Shown here one piece after another: positions 33,106 to 40,475 of a DNA stretch of 64,000 bases. The stretch covers positions 372,001 to 436,000 of the forward strand of contig NZ_CP050153.1 in assembly GCF_011617465.1 (NCBI RefSeq). Direction: 5' to 3'. This DNA comes from Brevibacterium pigmentatum. GTDB taxonomy: Bacteria > Actinomycetota > Actinomycetes > Actinomycetales > Brevibacteriaceae. Position numbers and translations under genes: made by a program. Every line of letters begins with the position of its first letter. The stretch's first letter is position 1. Below the pieces are notes generated by a model that was not told where the DNA came from, did no database searches, and saw only the letters and a list, made by a program, of their open reading frames with translations.

Positions 33106-34590
33106 TCAGCCGGAATGGCGCTCGAGGAACTCGTAGACCTCGGTGTCGTCGACGCCGGGCACGGCACCGGGCGGAACCGCGGCCAGCAGGGACGCGTGCA
33201 TCCGGGCCGACGGCAGCGCCTGGTCCTCCCACTTCTCGGCCAGATCGTTCGGGGCCTGTCGGCAGCAGGACGGATCCGGGCATCCTGACTGCGATCGGAT
33301 CGGTGATTCCCGACCCTCGAACCAGCGGACATGGGAGAACGGGACGCCGACGCTGATGGCGAAGTCGCCGCCGGGCAGCACACGGGCGGTGCACCAGAAC
33401 GAGCCGTGCGGGGTGTCGGTGTACTGGTAGTACGGGCTGAACCGGTCCGCGACGCGGAAGACGGTGCGCGAGGTGAAGCGCTTGCACGCGAACTGGCCCT
33501 CGATCGCTCCGAGCGGATCGGTAGGGAACGGCAGGCCGTCGTTCGAGTACGCCTTGTGGATCGTGCCGGAGTTGTGGACCTTCATGAAGTGCACGGGCAG
33601 GCCGAGGTGCTCGGTGGCGAGGTTCGTGAACCGGTGGGCGGCCATCTCATAGCCGACGCCGAACATATCGCGCAGATGCTCGACGGAGAGCACCCGCTTC
33701 TTCTTCTCCTCTTCGAGCATCGGCACGGCTGAGGACTCGGGCAGCAGGATGGCGGCAGCCAGGTAGTTGGCCTCGACGCGCTGCTGGAGGAACTCGTGGA
33801 AGTCCTTCGGGGAGTCATAGCCGAGGACATGCGGAGCCAGGCTCATGAGCAGGTGCGACCGCGGATCGAAAGCGGCATCGGCATTGGGCAGATACAGGCG
33901 CTTGTTCGCGGTGTCCGAGATCGACCGAGTCGATTCTGGCAGGTCGGAGACGTAATGGAGGCTGAAACCGAGCTTCTCGGCGATGAGCGCTGTCTGCCGC
34001 TGTGACACCGTTCCGGATTCGTAGCCGACGAGGTCGAGCAGCTCGGCGGCAGTGGCCTCGAGGTCGGCGAAGTAGTTGTTCTTCTCCCTCATCCGATCCC
34101 GCAGCTCCCGGTTGGCCCGCCGTGCCTCCTCCGGGGTAGCGGCCCGTCGCTCCAGAGCCTCGCCGAGCTGCCGCTGAAGACCCACGATCGCCTCGAGGGC
34201 ATCCGCCGGCAGGGACTTGATCCGCACCTGCGGCAGTCCGAGGGAGGAGTACATGGGGGAGGCCTGATTGCGTTCGGCTTCGAGTTCGAGGGCTTGTCGT
34301 TCGTCGATCGGAGCGGGGTCGATGAGCTCGGAGACATCTGTCTTCAGCGCCTTCGCGATCGAGGCCAGGAGCGTGACAGAAGTTTCTCGCTTGCCGTTCT
34401 CGATCGTCGAGATCTGGGACGCCGCACGCCCCACTTCGTGCCCCAGCTCGTTGAGGGTCAAACCGCGCTTCTTGCGAAAAAATCGGATTCTTCTGCCGAT
34501 GCTGAGCAGGTCGGTCTGCTGCTCTTCGCTCTCAACTTCCGCGCCAACGCTGTTCAAAGTGCCTCCCTCGGTTTCTGTGGGCTGGTTCAC
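33106..34590 (-). CDS. ramB: RamB-like regulator of acetate/glyoxylate metabolism
   Basis: 494 residues. An N-terminal XRE-type HTH (IGRRIRFFRKKRGLTLNELGHEVGRAASQISTIENGK) is followed by a coiled segment and an IrrE/ImmA-like domain (EANYLAAAILLPESS, with the C-terminal DUF2083 part). This is the architecture of Corynebacterium RamB. A CPDPSCC cluster lies near residue 446 and may sense redox or bind metal. RamB represses aceA and aceB; both lie directly next to it here, aceA divergent. GTG 34590 is used, ~11 nt after a TACTGT -10, so the leader is very short. AAAACAATGCGAG at 34661 partly matches the RamB consensus AAAACTTTGCAAA. Confidence 0.88.
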   Translation of the reverse strand: MNQPTETEGGTLNSVGAEVESEEQQTDLLSIGRRIRFFRKKRGLTLNELGHEVGRAASQISTIENGKRETSVTLLASIAKALKTDVSELIDPAPIDERQALELEAERNQASPMYSSLGLPQVRIKSLPADALEAIVGLQRQLGEALERRAATPEEARRANRELRDRMREKNNYFADLEATAAELLDLVGYESGTVSQRQTALIAEKLGFSLHYVSDLPESTRSISDTANKRLYLPNADAAFDPRSHLLMSLAPHVLGYDSPKDFHEFLQQRVEANYLAAAILLPESSAVPMLEEEKKKRVLSVEHLRDMFGVGYEMAAHRFTNLATEHLGLPVHFMKVHNSGTIHKAYSNDGLPFPTDPLGAIEGQFACKRFTSRTVFRVADRFSPYYQYTDTPHGSFWCTARVLPGGDFAISVGVPFSHVRWFEGRESPIRSQSGCPDPSCCRQAPNDLAEKWEDQALPSARMHASLLAAVPPGAVPGVDDTEVYEFLERHSG

Positions 34591-34660
34591 GCGATTGAAA
34601 AACAGTATGACAGAACCGCGAAATTTCTGAAACCGGAAATATCGAGATTATTCATCCGAA

Positions 34661-34673
34661 AAAACAATGCGAG
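34661..34673 (+). promoter_or_regulatory. Possible RamB-type site between ramB and aceA
   Basis: AAAACAATGCGAG matches the published RamB consensus (AAAACTTTGCAAA) at about 9 of 13 positions by eye. It lies in the AT-rich ramB-aceA gap, ~65 nt before aceA. Confidence 0.3.
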
Positions 34674-34738
34674 AGCGCTTGCGGCCCCCGCAGACTGGAT
34701 ACATCAACAACCCCGAGAGATCGAGAAAGAGAAGGACA

Positions 34739-36049
34739 ATGACTGAGAACACCACGCAGAACAGCTTGCACGATGCTGAAGCCATCCGCCGCGACTGGGC
34801 CACCAACGCCCGCTGGTCGGGAGTCGCTCGTGACTACGAGCCCGAGGATGTCGTCAAACTGCGCGGTTCGCTGATCGAGGAGCACACGCTGGCCCGTCAC
34901 GGAGCCGGGCGCCTCTGGAACCAGATTACCGCCGGCGACATCCACTCCGGTGACTACGTCAACGCACTCGGTGCACTGACCGGCAACCAGGCAGTCGAGC
35001 AGGTCAAGGCCGGCCTCAACGCCATCTACCTCTCCGGGTGGCAGGTCGCCGCCGACGCGAACGCCGCCGGTCAGACCTACCCCGACCAGTCGATCTACCC
35101 GGCCAACTCGGTGCCGCAGGTCGTCCGCCGCATCAACAACGCTCTGATGCGCGCCGACCAGATCGAGACCTCGGAAGGCAACAAGCAGGTCGACGACTGG
35201 TTCGCTCCGATCGTCGCCGACGCGGAAGCGGGCTTCGGCGGCTCGATCAACGTCTACGAACTCATGCGGTCGATGATCGCAGCCGGCGCTGCCGGTGTGC
35301 ACTTCGAGGATCAGCTCGGTTCCGAGAAGAAGTGCGGCCACCTCGGCGGCAAGGTCCTCGTCCCGACCTCGCAGCACATCCGCACGCTCAACGCCGCCCG
35401 CCTCGCGGCCGACGTCGAGAACGTGCCCAGCCTCGTCATCGCCCGTACCGACGCCGAGGCAGCCACGCTGATGACCTCGGACATCGACGAGCGCGACCAG
35501 CAGTTCGTCACCGGTGAGCGCACCGCCGAAGGCTTCTACAAGGTTCGCAACGGCATCGAAGCAGGCATCGCACGCGGACTGTCGTTCGCTCCCTACGCGG
35601 ACATGCTGTGGATGGAGACCTCCACACCTGACCTCGAAGCAGCCAAGCAGTTCGCCGAGGCGATCCACGCCGAGTACCCGGACCAGATGCTGTCCTACAA
35701 CTGCTCGCCGTCGTTCAACTGGCGCAAGCACCTCGACGATGCGACCATCGCGAAGTTCCAGCGCGAGCTCGGAGCCATGGGCTACAAGTTCCAGTTCATC
35801 ACCCTGGCCGGCTTCCACGCTCTGAACTACTCGATGTTCGATCTGGCCCACGGCTACGCCCGCGAGCAGATGAAGGCATACGTCGACCTGCAGGAGCGCG
35901 AGTTCGCTGCCGAGGAGCGCGGATACACCGCGACCCGCCACCAGCGTGAGGTGGGCACCGGCTACTTCGATCTGGTGTCGACTGCACTCAACCCCGAGTC
36001 GTCGACCACCGCGCTGGCCGGCTCCACCGAAACCGCTCAGTTCCACTGA
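34739..36049 (+). CDS. aceA: Isocitrate lyase
   Basis: 436 residues, the size of corynebacterial AceA. It cleaves isocitrate to glyoxylate and succinate. The catalytic signature [18 protein letters not shown] (Cys near residue 200) is intact, as are [42 protein letters not shown] and [20 protein letters not shown] 34739 has GAAGGAC upstream. It is divergent from ramB and followed by aceB on the same strand, forming a compact glyoxylate-shunt locus for growth on acetate, fatty acids or ethanol. Confidence 0.97.
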   Translation: MTENTTQNSLHDAEAIRRDWATNARWSGVARDYEPEDVVKLRGSLIEEHTLARHGAGRLWNQITAGDIHSGDYVNALGALTGNQAVEQVKAGLNAIYLSGWQVAADANAAGQTYPDQSIYPANSVPQVVRRINNALMRADQIETSEGNKQVDDWFAPIVADAEAGFGGSINVYELMRSMIAAGAAGVHFEDQLGSEKKCGHLGGKVLVPTSQHIRTLNAARLAADVENVPSLVIARTDAEAATLMTSDIDERDQQFVTGERTAEGFYKVRNGIEAGIARGLSFAPYADMLWMETSTPDLEAAKQFAEAIHAEYPDQMLSYNCSPSFNWRKHLDDATIAKFQRELGAMGYKFQFITLAGFHALNYSMFDLAHGYAREQMKAYVDLQEREFAAEERGYTATRHQREVGTGYFDLVSTALNPESSTTALAGSTETAQFH

Positions 36050-36107
36050 GCCGCGCCGGGTTTTCGCCCCGCTGACCAGCGGGGATGAGCCCACCAGAGA
36101 CCCGGGG

Positions 36108-36148
36108 CGGATCGATGATGTTTTCACGGGGTTTACATCGTCGATCCG
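36108..36148 (+). terminator. Hairpin between aceA and aceB
   Basis: A 14-bp stem with one mismatch (36108-36121 with 36135-36148) around a 13-nt loop. A second hairpin, CCCCGCTG/CAGCGGGG, lies at 36067-36084. No T-run follows. They may separate aceA and aceB transcripts or tune their ratio. Confidence 0.5.
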
Positions 36149-36288
36149 CTCCGTCACACCACAGACGAAGAACCCCGCCACGATCCCACCGGAACGCTCA
36201 CTGTCACTGCGGAGCCGCCTCGGCGAGGATCACCCACAGACTGAAAGCCACATATTCCAGGCACACTACGACGGGTGAGGAGAAGCCC

Positions 36289-37896
36289 ATGTCTTACATC
36301 AAGATCAACGCGCCGCTCGAAACCGGCTTCGGCACCGTCCTTTCGGAGCCTGCTCTGACGTTCATCGCCAAGCTCCACGACGAGTTCGCCGGCACCATCT
36401 GCGACGTGCTGCGCACGCGCCGGGCCCGCGCGGCCGAGATGAACGGCGGAACCCTCCCCCGTTTCAAGCCCGAGACCGCACGCATCCGCGCCGACCGCTC
36501 CTGGTCGGTCGCCGGATCCGCCGGAGCACCCGGTCTCGAAGACCGCCGCGTGGAGCTCACCGGCCCGGTCACCGAAGACGAAGTCGTGGCAGCGCTGAAC
36601 TCGCAGGCGAAAGTGTGGCTGGCCGACCTCGAAGACGCCACGAGCCCCACCTGGGCCAACGTCATCGGAGGACAGGTCAACCTCTTCCGCGCCATCCGCG
36701 GCCAGCTGCCCGGAGTGACCAACGACAATCAGCCGACCATCGGACTGCGTCCCCGCGGTTGGCACCTGCCCGAGAAGCACCTGATCTACGTCGATGACAA
36801 CGGAGCCGAGTTCTCGACCTCCGCCGCGCTGGTCGACTTCGGTCTCTACTTCTTCCACAATGCTCGGTACCTCATCGACAATGGTTCCGGCCCGTACTTC
36901 TACCTGCCGAAGCTCGAGTCCTCGCAGGAAGCACGCCTGTGGAACAAGGTCTTCGTCCTGGCGCAGAACATGCTGGGCATCGAACAGGGCACCATCCGGG
37001 CGACCGCTCACATCGAGACGATCACCGCAGTGTTCCAGATGGAGGAGATCCTCTTCGAGCTGCGCGATCACTGCGCCGGCCTCGAAGCCGCCGGCTGGGA
37101 CTACCTGTTCTCCGTGGTGAAGAACCTGCGCAACACCACCGAGTACGTTCTGCCCGACCGCGAGCGCCTGACGATGGACCTGCCGCTGATGAAGGCCTTC
37201 ACCGACCGCCTCGTGGCCACCTGCCATCGTCGCGGAGCACATGCGATCGGAACCATGTCCAACCTCATGGCCGATCACCCCGACCAGGAGTTCGTGGCCG
37301 CCGAATTCGAGCGCATGCGTGAGGACAAGGCCCGTGAGGCCTGGCAGGGCTTCGACGGCACCTGGGTCGCCGATCCTGCTCTGGTTCCCGCTGCCCTGGC
37401 CGTGTTCGACGCCGCTCTGGGCTCGCAGCCGCACCAGCTGGAGAACAAGCGCCCCGACGTGCAGGTGACCAGCGAGAACATCCTCGACCGCACCGGCCTC
37501 GAGCCGGTCGTGACCGAAGAGGGCGTGCGCGTGAACATCCGCGTGGCCATCGGATACATGAACGAATGGCTCGGCGGCAATGGGCACGTGGCTCTGGAGA
37601 ACCAGCTCGAAGACGTGTCGACGGCCGAGATCTGCCGCTCGCAGATCTGGCAGTGGATCCGCCACGAGGTGACCCTGGACAACGGTCAGCAGCTGACCTC
37701 GCGTCTGGTGGAGCGCTACCTCGGCGAGGAGCTGGCGGGCATGGAGCGCCGCGCCGACGACCACTTCGATGAGGCCGTGGAGATCTTCCGCGAGACGGCA
37801 CTGGGCGAGGAGTTCGCTGAATTCCTCACCATGCCGGCCTACACCGACCACCTGGTCGACCGGGTGTCCAAGCCCACCGAAGCCTTCGTCGCCTAA
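36289..37896 (+). CDS. aceB: Malate synthase A
   Basis: 535 residues. It condenses glyoxylate with acetyl-CoA to malate. Family blocks: VWLADLEDATSPTWANVIGGQVNLF, IGLRPRGWHLPEKH, GPYFYLPKLESSQEARLWN, GTIRATAHIETITAVFQMEEILFEL (with the acidic Mg2+ ligand) and VATCHRRGAHAIGTMSNLM. ATG 36289 has GAGGAG 8 nt upstream. The stop TAA (37894-37896) is followed within 6 nt by palindromic repeat copy 3. Confidence 0.97.
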   Translation: MSYIKINAPLETGFGTVLSEPALTFIAKLHDEFAGTICDVLRTRRARAAEMNGGTLPRFKPETARIRADRSWSVAGSAGAPGLEDRRVELTGPVTEDEVVAALNSQAKVWLADLEDATSPTWANVIGGQVNLFRAIRGQLPGVTNDNQPTIGLRPRGWHLPEKHLIYVDDNGAEFSTSAALVDFGLYFFHNARYLIDNGSGPYFYLPKLESSQEARLWNKVFVLAQNMLGIEQGTIRATAHIETITAVFQMEEILFELRDHCAGLEAAGWDYLFSVVKNLRNTTEYVLPDRERLTMDLPLMKAFTDRLVATCHRRGAHAIGTMSNLMADHPDQEFVAAEFERMREDKAREAWQGFDGTWVADPALVPAALAVFDAALGSQPHQLENKRPDVQVTSENILDRTGLEPVVTEEGVRVNIRVAIGYMNEWLGGNGHVALENQLEDVSTAEICRSQIWQWIRHEVTLDNGQQLTSRLVERYLGEELAGMERRADDHFDEAVEIFRETALGEEFAEFLTMPAYTDHLVDRVSKPTEAFVA

Positions 37897-37902
37897 CAAT
37901 TA

Positions 37903-37958
37903 CTACCTGGCGGCGGCCCAGCAACCTCGCGCGAGGTTGCTGGGCCGCCGTCAGGTAG
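37903..37958. repeat. 56-bp palindromic repeat, copy 3
   Basis: Arms 37903-37927 and 37934-37958 around CGCGCG, with one mismatch (CTACCTGGCGG against CCGTCAGGTAG). Preceded by CAATTA, which directly follows the aceB stop codon; convergent to the DinB gene. Likely serves as a terminator for aceB. Confidence 0.95.
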
Positions 37959-37981
37959 TTCTGGGGGTAGTTAGTGGGGAC

Positions 37982-38584
37982 TCAGGTCCAGTCGATGCCC
38001 TCGGGCGGCCACGGCTCGCCGTCGGCCTGAGCATTGAGCTGGTAGGCGATCGCCCCGTCGATCGACTCGCGGATGATGTCTGCATGTCCGGCATGCCGGG
38101 CGATCTCGGTATTGAGATGCATGAGGATCCAGCGGACGGACATGACGAAGTCGTCGGGCATCCACGGGTTGTACGGCATCGGAACTTCGGTGCCGAGGTC
38201 GGTCCCCGCCTCTGCGACTGCGGCCCGAGCCTCCTCGATCCCGTCGATGACCTTGTCGAAGATCGCTACCGCCTCGTCGATGTCGAGGTCGGGCAGGGCT
38301 GACCCGTCGAACATCGCCGTGAGTCCCATCTTTTCGTTGACCGGTCGGTAGTCGTCCTCGGCGATCTCTCGAGTCGGTTCCTTGACTTGGATGAGCCAGT
38401 TGTTGACGACCTGCGCCGCGTGGACGACGAGTCCTGTGATGCTCAATCCGCTGGCCGTCGGTGTGCTGCGAGCCTGTTCGTCGGTCAGGCCGAGCGCCGT
38501 GAGCTTGAGCTGGTTGCACTGCTGCGTGAGGAACGTGAAGGCAGCGTCGGCTTCGGTCGTGACGGAAGGGGTGAAGAACGGCAT
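37982..38584 (-). CDS. DinB-fold (DUF664-type) protein
   Basis: 200 residues of the four-helix DinB/mycothiol-dependent-enzyme fold. The putative metal-binding His triad is in LSITGLVVHAAQVVNNW (helix 2) and MHLNTEIARHAGHADIIRE (helix 4). Actinobacterial members use mycothiol or bacillithiol in thiol transfer, or have unknown roles. ATG 38584 has GAGGAG. It is divergent from a WYL regulator with a perfect palindromic operator between, a common WYL-DinB pairing. Confidence 0.85.
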   Translation of the reverse strand: MPFFTPSVTTEADAAFTFLTQQCNQLKLTALGLTDEQARSTPTASGLSITGLVVHAAQVVNNWLIQVKEPTREIAEDDYRPVNEKMGLTAMFDGSALPDLDIDEAVAIFDKVIDGIEEARAAVAEAGTDLGTEVPMPYNPWMPDDFVMSVRWILMHLNTEIARHAGHADIIRESIDGAIAYQLNAQADGEPWPPEGIDWT

Positions 38585-38663
38585 GGTCTCTCCTCGTGGG
38601 GTCTTCGTTCGGCAGGTCCGCCGCAGCCGATCGGCTGAAGCGGTAAACCTATCGTCAACTCCT

Positions 38664-38686
38664 ATGCGGACATATACTGTCCGCAT
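38664..38686. promoter_or_regulatory. Perfect operator between DinB and WYL genes
   Basis: Two 9-bp arms, ATGCGGACA and TGTCCGCAT, around a 5-bp spacer (TATAC). The centre reads TATACT, a -10 candidate for the forward gene. Probably bound by the WYL regulator for autoregulation and for control of the DinB gene. Confidence 0.75.
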
Positions 38687-38784
38687 CTGTGGAGGGGCCC
38701 GAAGTTCTTTGAAGACGTTGTCGGAGGCTCCTTTCAGATCTGCGCGGGCACCTTATCTCGGCTCGCACGAAAGAGGAGAGTGAC

Positions 38785-39852
38785 ATGCGATCGGAGACGC
38801 GGCTCCTGACTCTGCTGAGCCTGTTCGCCTCCGGGCGTGGGTACACTGCCGCCGAACTCGCCGCCCGCTTCGACGTCACCCCGCGGACCATCCGCCGCGA
38901 TATCGCCGAGCTGCGCGATCTCGGCTACATCATCTCCTCGATCCCTGGTCTCGCCGGTGGCTACCGCGCCGAATCGCGGACGGTGCTGCCGCCTCTGCAG
39001 CTCGAGGCGGGGGAGGCGCTGGCCACCGCGGTTGGTCTCGCGCTCCTGCGCGGGGCCGGCCTGGACACCGAGCATGCGGATTCGGCGACGACGAAGCTGC
39101 GGGAGATGCTTCCGACGGCGATGCGCGCGACCGTCGCTGATATCGCGGCGGCCGTGTCCGTGTCCGAAGGAAACGTTCCCGGAGTCGATATCGATGCAGT
39201 CATCACGCTCGCCTCGGCGATCAATGCGTCGACGATCGCGACCTTCGACTACCGGAAGATGCAGCGGACGGAGGCCGAGGTCCCCTCCGTCACGAGCGCG
39301 CCCGTTACCCCGACCGCCGATCCGATTGCGGTTCGATGGGCAGCCCCCGATAGCGGCGTCACCGACGCCAACTCCTCGACTGCCGAACCCTCGACGCTGC
39401 GTCGCGTGGAACCGATCCGCCTCGTCGTTTTCGGCGCTCACTGGTACGTCTTCGCCTTCGACCTCGACCGCGATGATCATCGGGTCTTCCGCCTCGACCG
39501 GATGAGCGATGTCCACGCGACGACGCTGAGCTTTACGCCGCGTGACCACCCCGACGCCGAGGCGGCTGTCTCCGCCGCCGTCACCACCACCGCGTATCCG
39601 CACACCGTCGTTCTGCGCACCGCTGCCTCGGTGCAGGAGGCGAAGGAATGGTTTTCCACCCGGAGCGCCACCATCACCGAGGCGGCCGACGGGGTGCGCA
39701 TCACCTGCGGATTCTGGGACCTCAGATGGGTCACGGCCACCCTGGCAGCGATCCCCGCCGAGATCGAAGTGCTCCACCCGCCGGAGCTCATCGACTCCCT
39801 GCGAGAACACGCAGCGAGAGCCCAGGCAGTCGTCGAAGCCTCAATTTCCTAA
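38785..39852 (+). CDS. WYL-domain transcriptional regulator
   Basis: 355 residues. N-terminal winged HTH (RLLTLLSLFASGRGYTAAELAARFDVTPRTIRRDIAELRDLGY), WYL domain (LASAINASTIATFDYRK ... RVEPIRLVVFGAHWYVFAFD) and C-terminal WCX domain. WYL domains bind nucleic-acid or nucleotide ligands and often control DNA-damage or defence genes. A hydrophilic insertion of ~45 residues (TEAEVPSVTSAPVTPTAD...) splits the WYL domain between its first strand and the 'VEP' strand. ATG 38785 has AGAGGAGAG. The stop codon lies 3 nt before palindromic repeat copy 4. Confidence 0.88.
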   Translation: MRSETRLLTLLSLFASGRGYTAAELAARFDVTPRTIRRDIAELRDLGYIISSIPGLAGGYRAESRTVLPPLQLEAGEALATAVGLALLRGAGLDTEHADSATTKLREMLPTAMRATVADIAAAVSVSEGNVPGVDIDAVITLASAINASTIATFDYRKMQRTEAEVPSVTSAPVTPTADPIAVRWAAPDSGVTDANSSTAEPSTLRRVEPIRLVVFGAHWYVFAFDLDRDDHRVFRLDRMSDVHATTLSFTPRDHPDAEAAVSAAVTTTAYPHTVVLRTAASVQEAKEWFSTRSATITEAADGVRITCGFWDLRWVTATLAAIPAEIEVLHPPELIDSLREHAARAQAVVEASIS

Positions 39853-39855
39853 TTG

Positions 39856-39911
39856 CCACCCGACGGCGGCCCAGATACCTCGCGCCAGGTTGCTGGGCCG
39901 CCGTCAGGTAG
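39856..39911. repeat. 56-bp palindromic repeat, copy 4
   Basis: Arms 39856-39880 and 39887-39911 around CGCGCC, with a few mismatches (GATACC against GGTTGC). Both flanks carry the extended ends: TAATTG on the left, overlapping the WYL stop codon TAA, and TAATTG on the right. Confidence 0.95.
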
Positions 39912-40000
39912 TAATTGGAGGGCAATGGGGGTTGTTTCTACCTGACCGTTGAGTGATCCCGACGTGAATGAATCATGGATGAGTCCATATACTGGGGGCC

Positions 40001-40390
40001 ATGACGATTCTCATTGGCTACCTACCCGCTCCCGAGGGTGAGGCTGCTCTGCGTGCCGGTTTCGCAGAGGCCAAACTGCGGTCGAGCGCTGCCGTCGTGA
40101 TCAACTCACAGCGACGAGGTGCCAGTGGAACTCCGACCGAGATCGGTGAGGACGAGATCAAGCGGATCGTCGACCTCGGCAAGGAATCGGACGTCGACGT
40201 CGAGGTGCTCCAGCCCGACCACGAAGACGATCTGCCCGGCACGCTCAACGACCTCGCCGAGGAGTACAAAGCCCAGCTCATCGTCATCGGCCTGCGCAAA
40301 CGCTCGGCGATCGGGAAGTTCATCCTCGGCTCGCAGGCACAGCGGATCCTCCTCGAAGCCGAGGTTCCGGTCCTCACGGCCAAAGCCTGA
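40001..40390 (+). CDS. Universal stress protein (UspA family)
   Basis: 129 residues, a single Usp domain. The ATP-binding loop GLRKRSAIGKFILGSQAQRILLEAEVPVLTAKA fits G-2X-G-9X-G(S/T), though the first Gly pair is substituted by charged residues. It is an ATP-binding stress protein of unknown partner. A TATACT -10 (39988-39993) ends 7 nt before ATG 40001, so the mRNA is probably leaderless. The final codons are part of a 36-37 bp tandem duplication extending downstream. Confidence 0.88.
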   Translation: MTILIGYLPAPEGEAALRAGFAEAKLRSSAAVVINSQRRGASGTPTEIGEDEIKRIVDLGKESDVDVEVLQPDHEDDLPGTLNDLAEEYKAQLIVIGLRKRSAIGKFILGSQAQRILLEAEVPVLTAKA

Positions 40391-40454
40391 TTCGACGGCA
40401 AAGACCTGAAAACTCGCCAAAGCCTGAATCGACGGTAAGACCTGAAACCTCGCC
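40382..40454. repeat. Tandem duplication at the 3' end of the usp gene
   Basis: Two units, 40382-40418 and 40419-40454, each starting AAAGCCTGA and containing TCGACGG, AGACCTGAAA and CTCGCC. The first unit covers the last usp codons. The second ends in a CGCCGAGGCGGCC motif (40451-40463). Confidence 0.8.
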
Positions 40455-40475
40455 GAGGCGGCCCTGACCTCGGCG

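Noticed and set aside
34652-37899. Long antisense frames opposite aceA and aceB
   Set aside because: Both are mirrors of strongly conserved enzymes and have no protein-family character.
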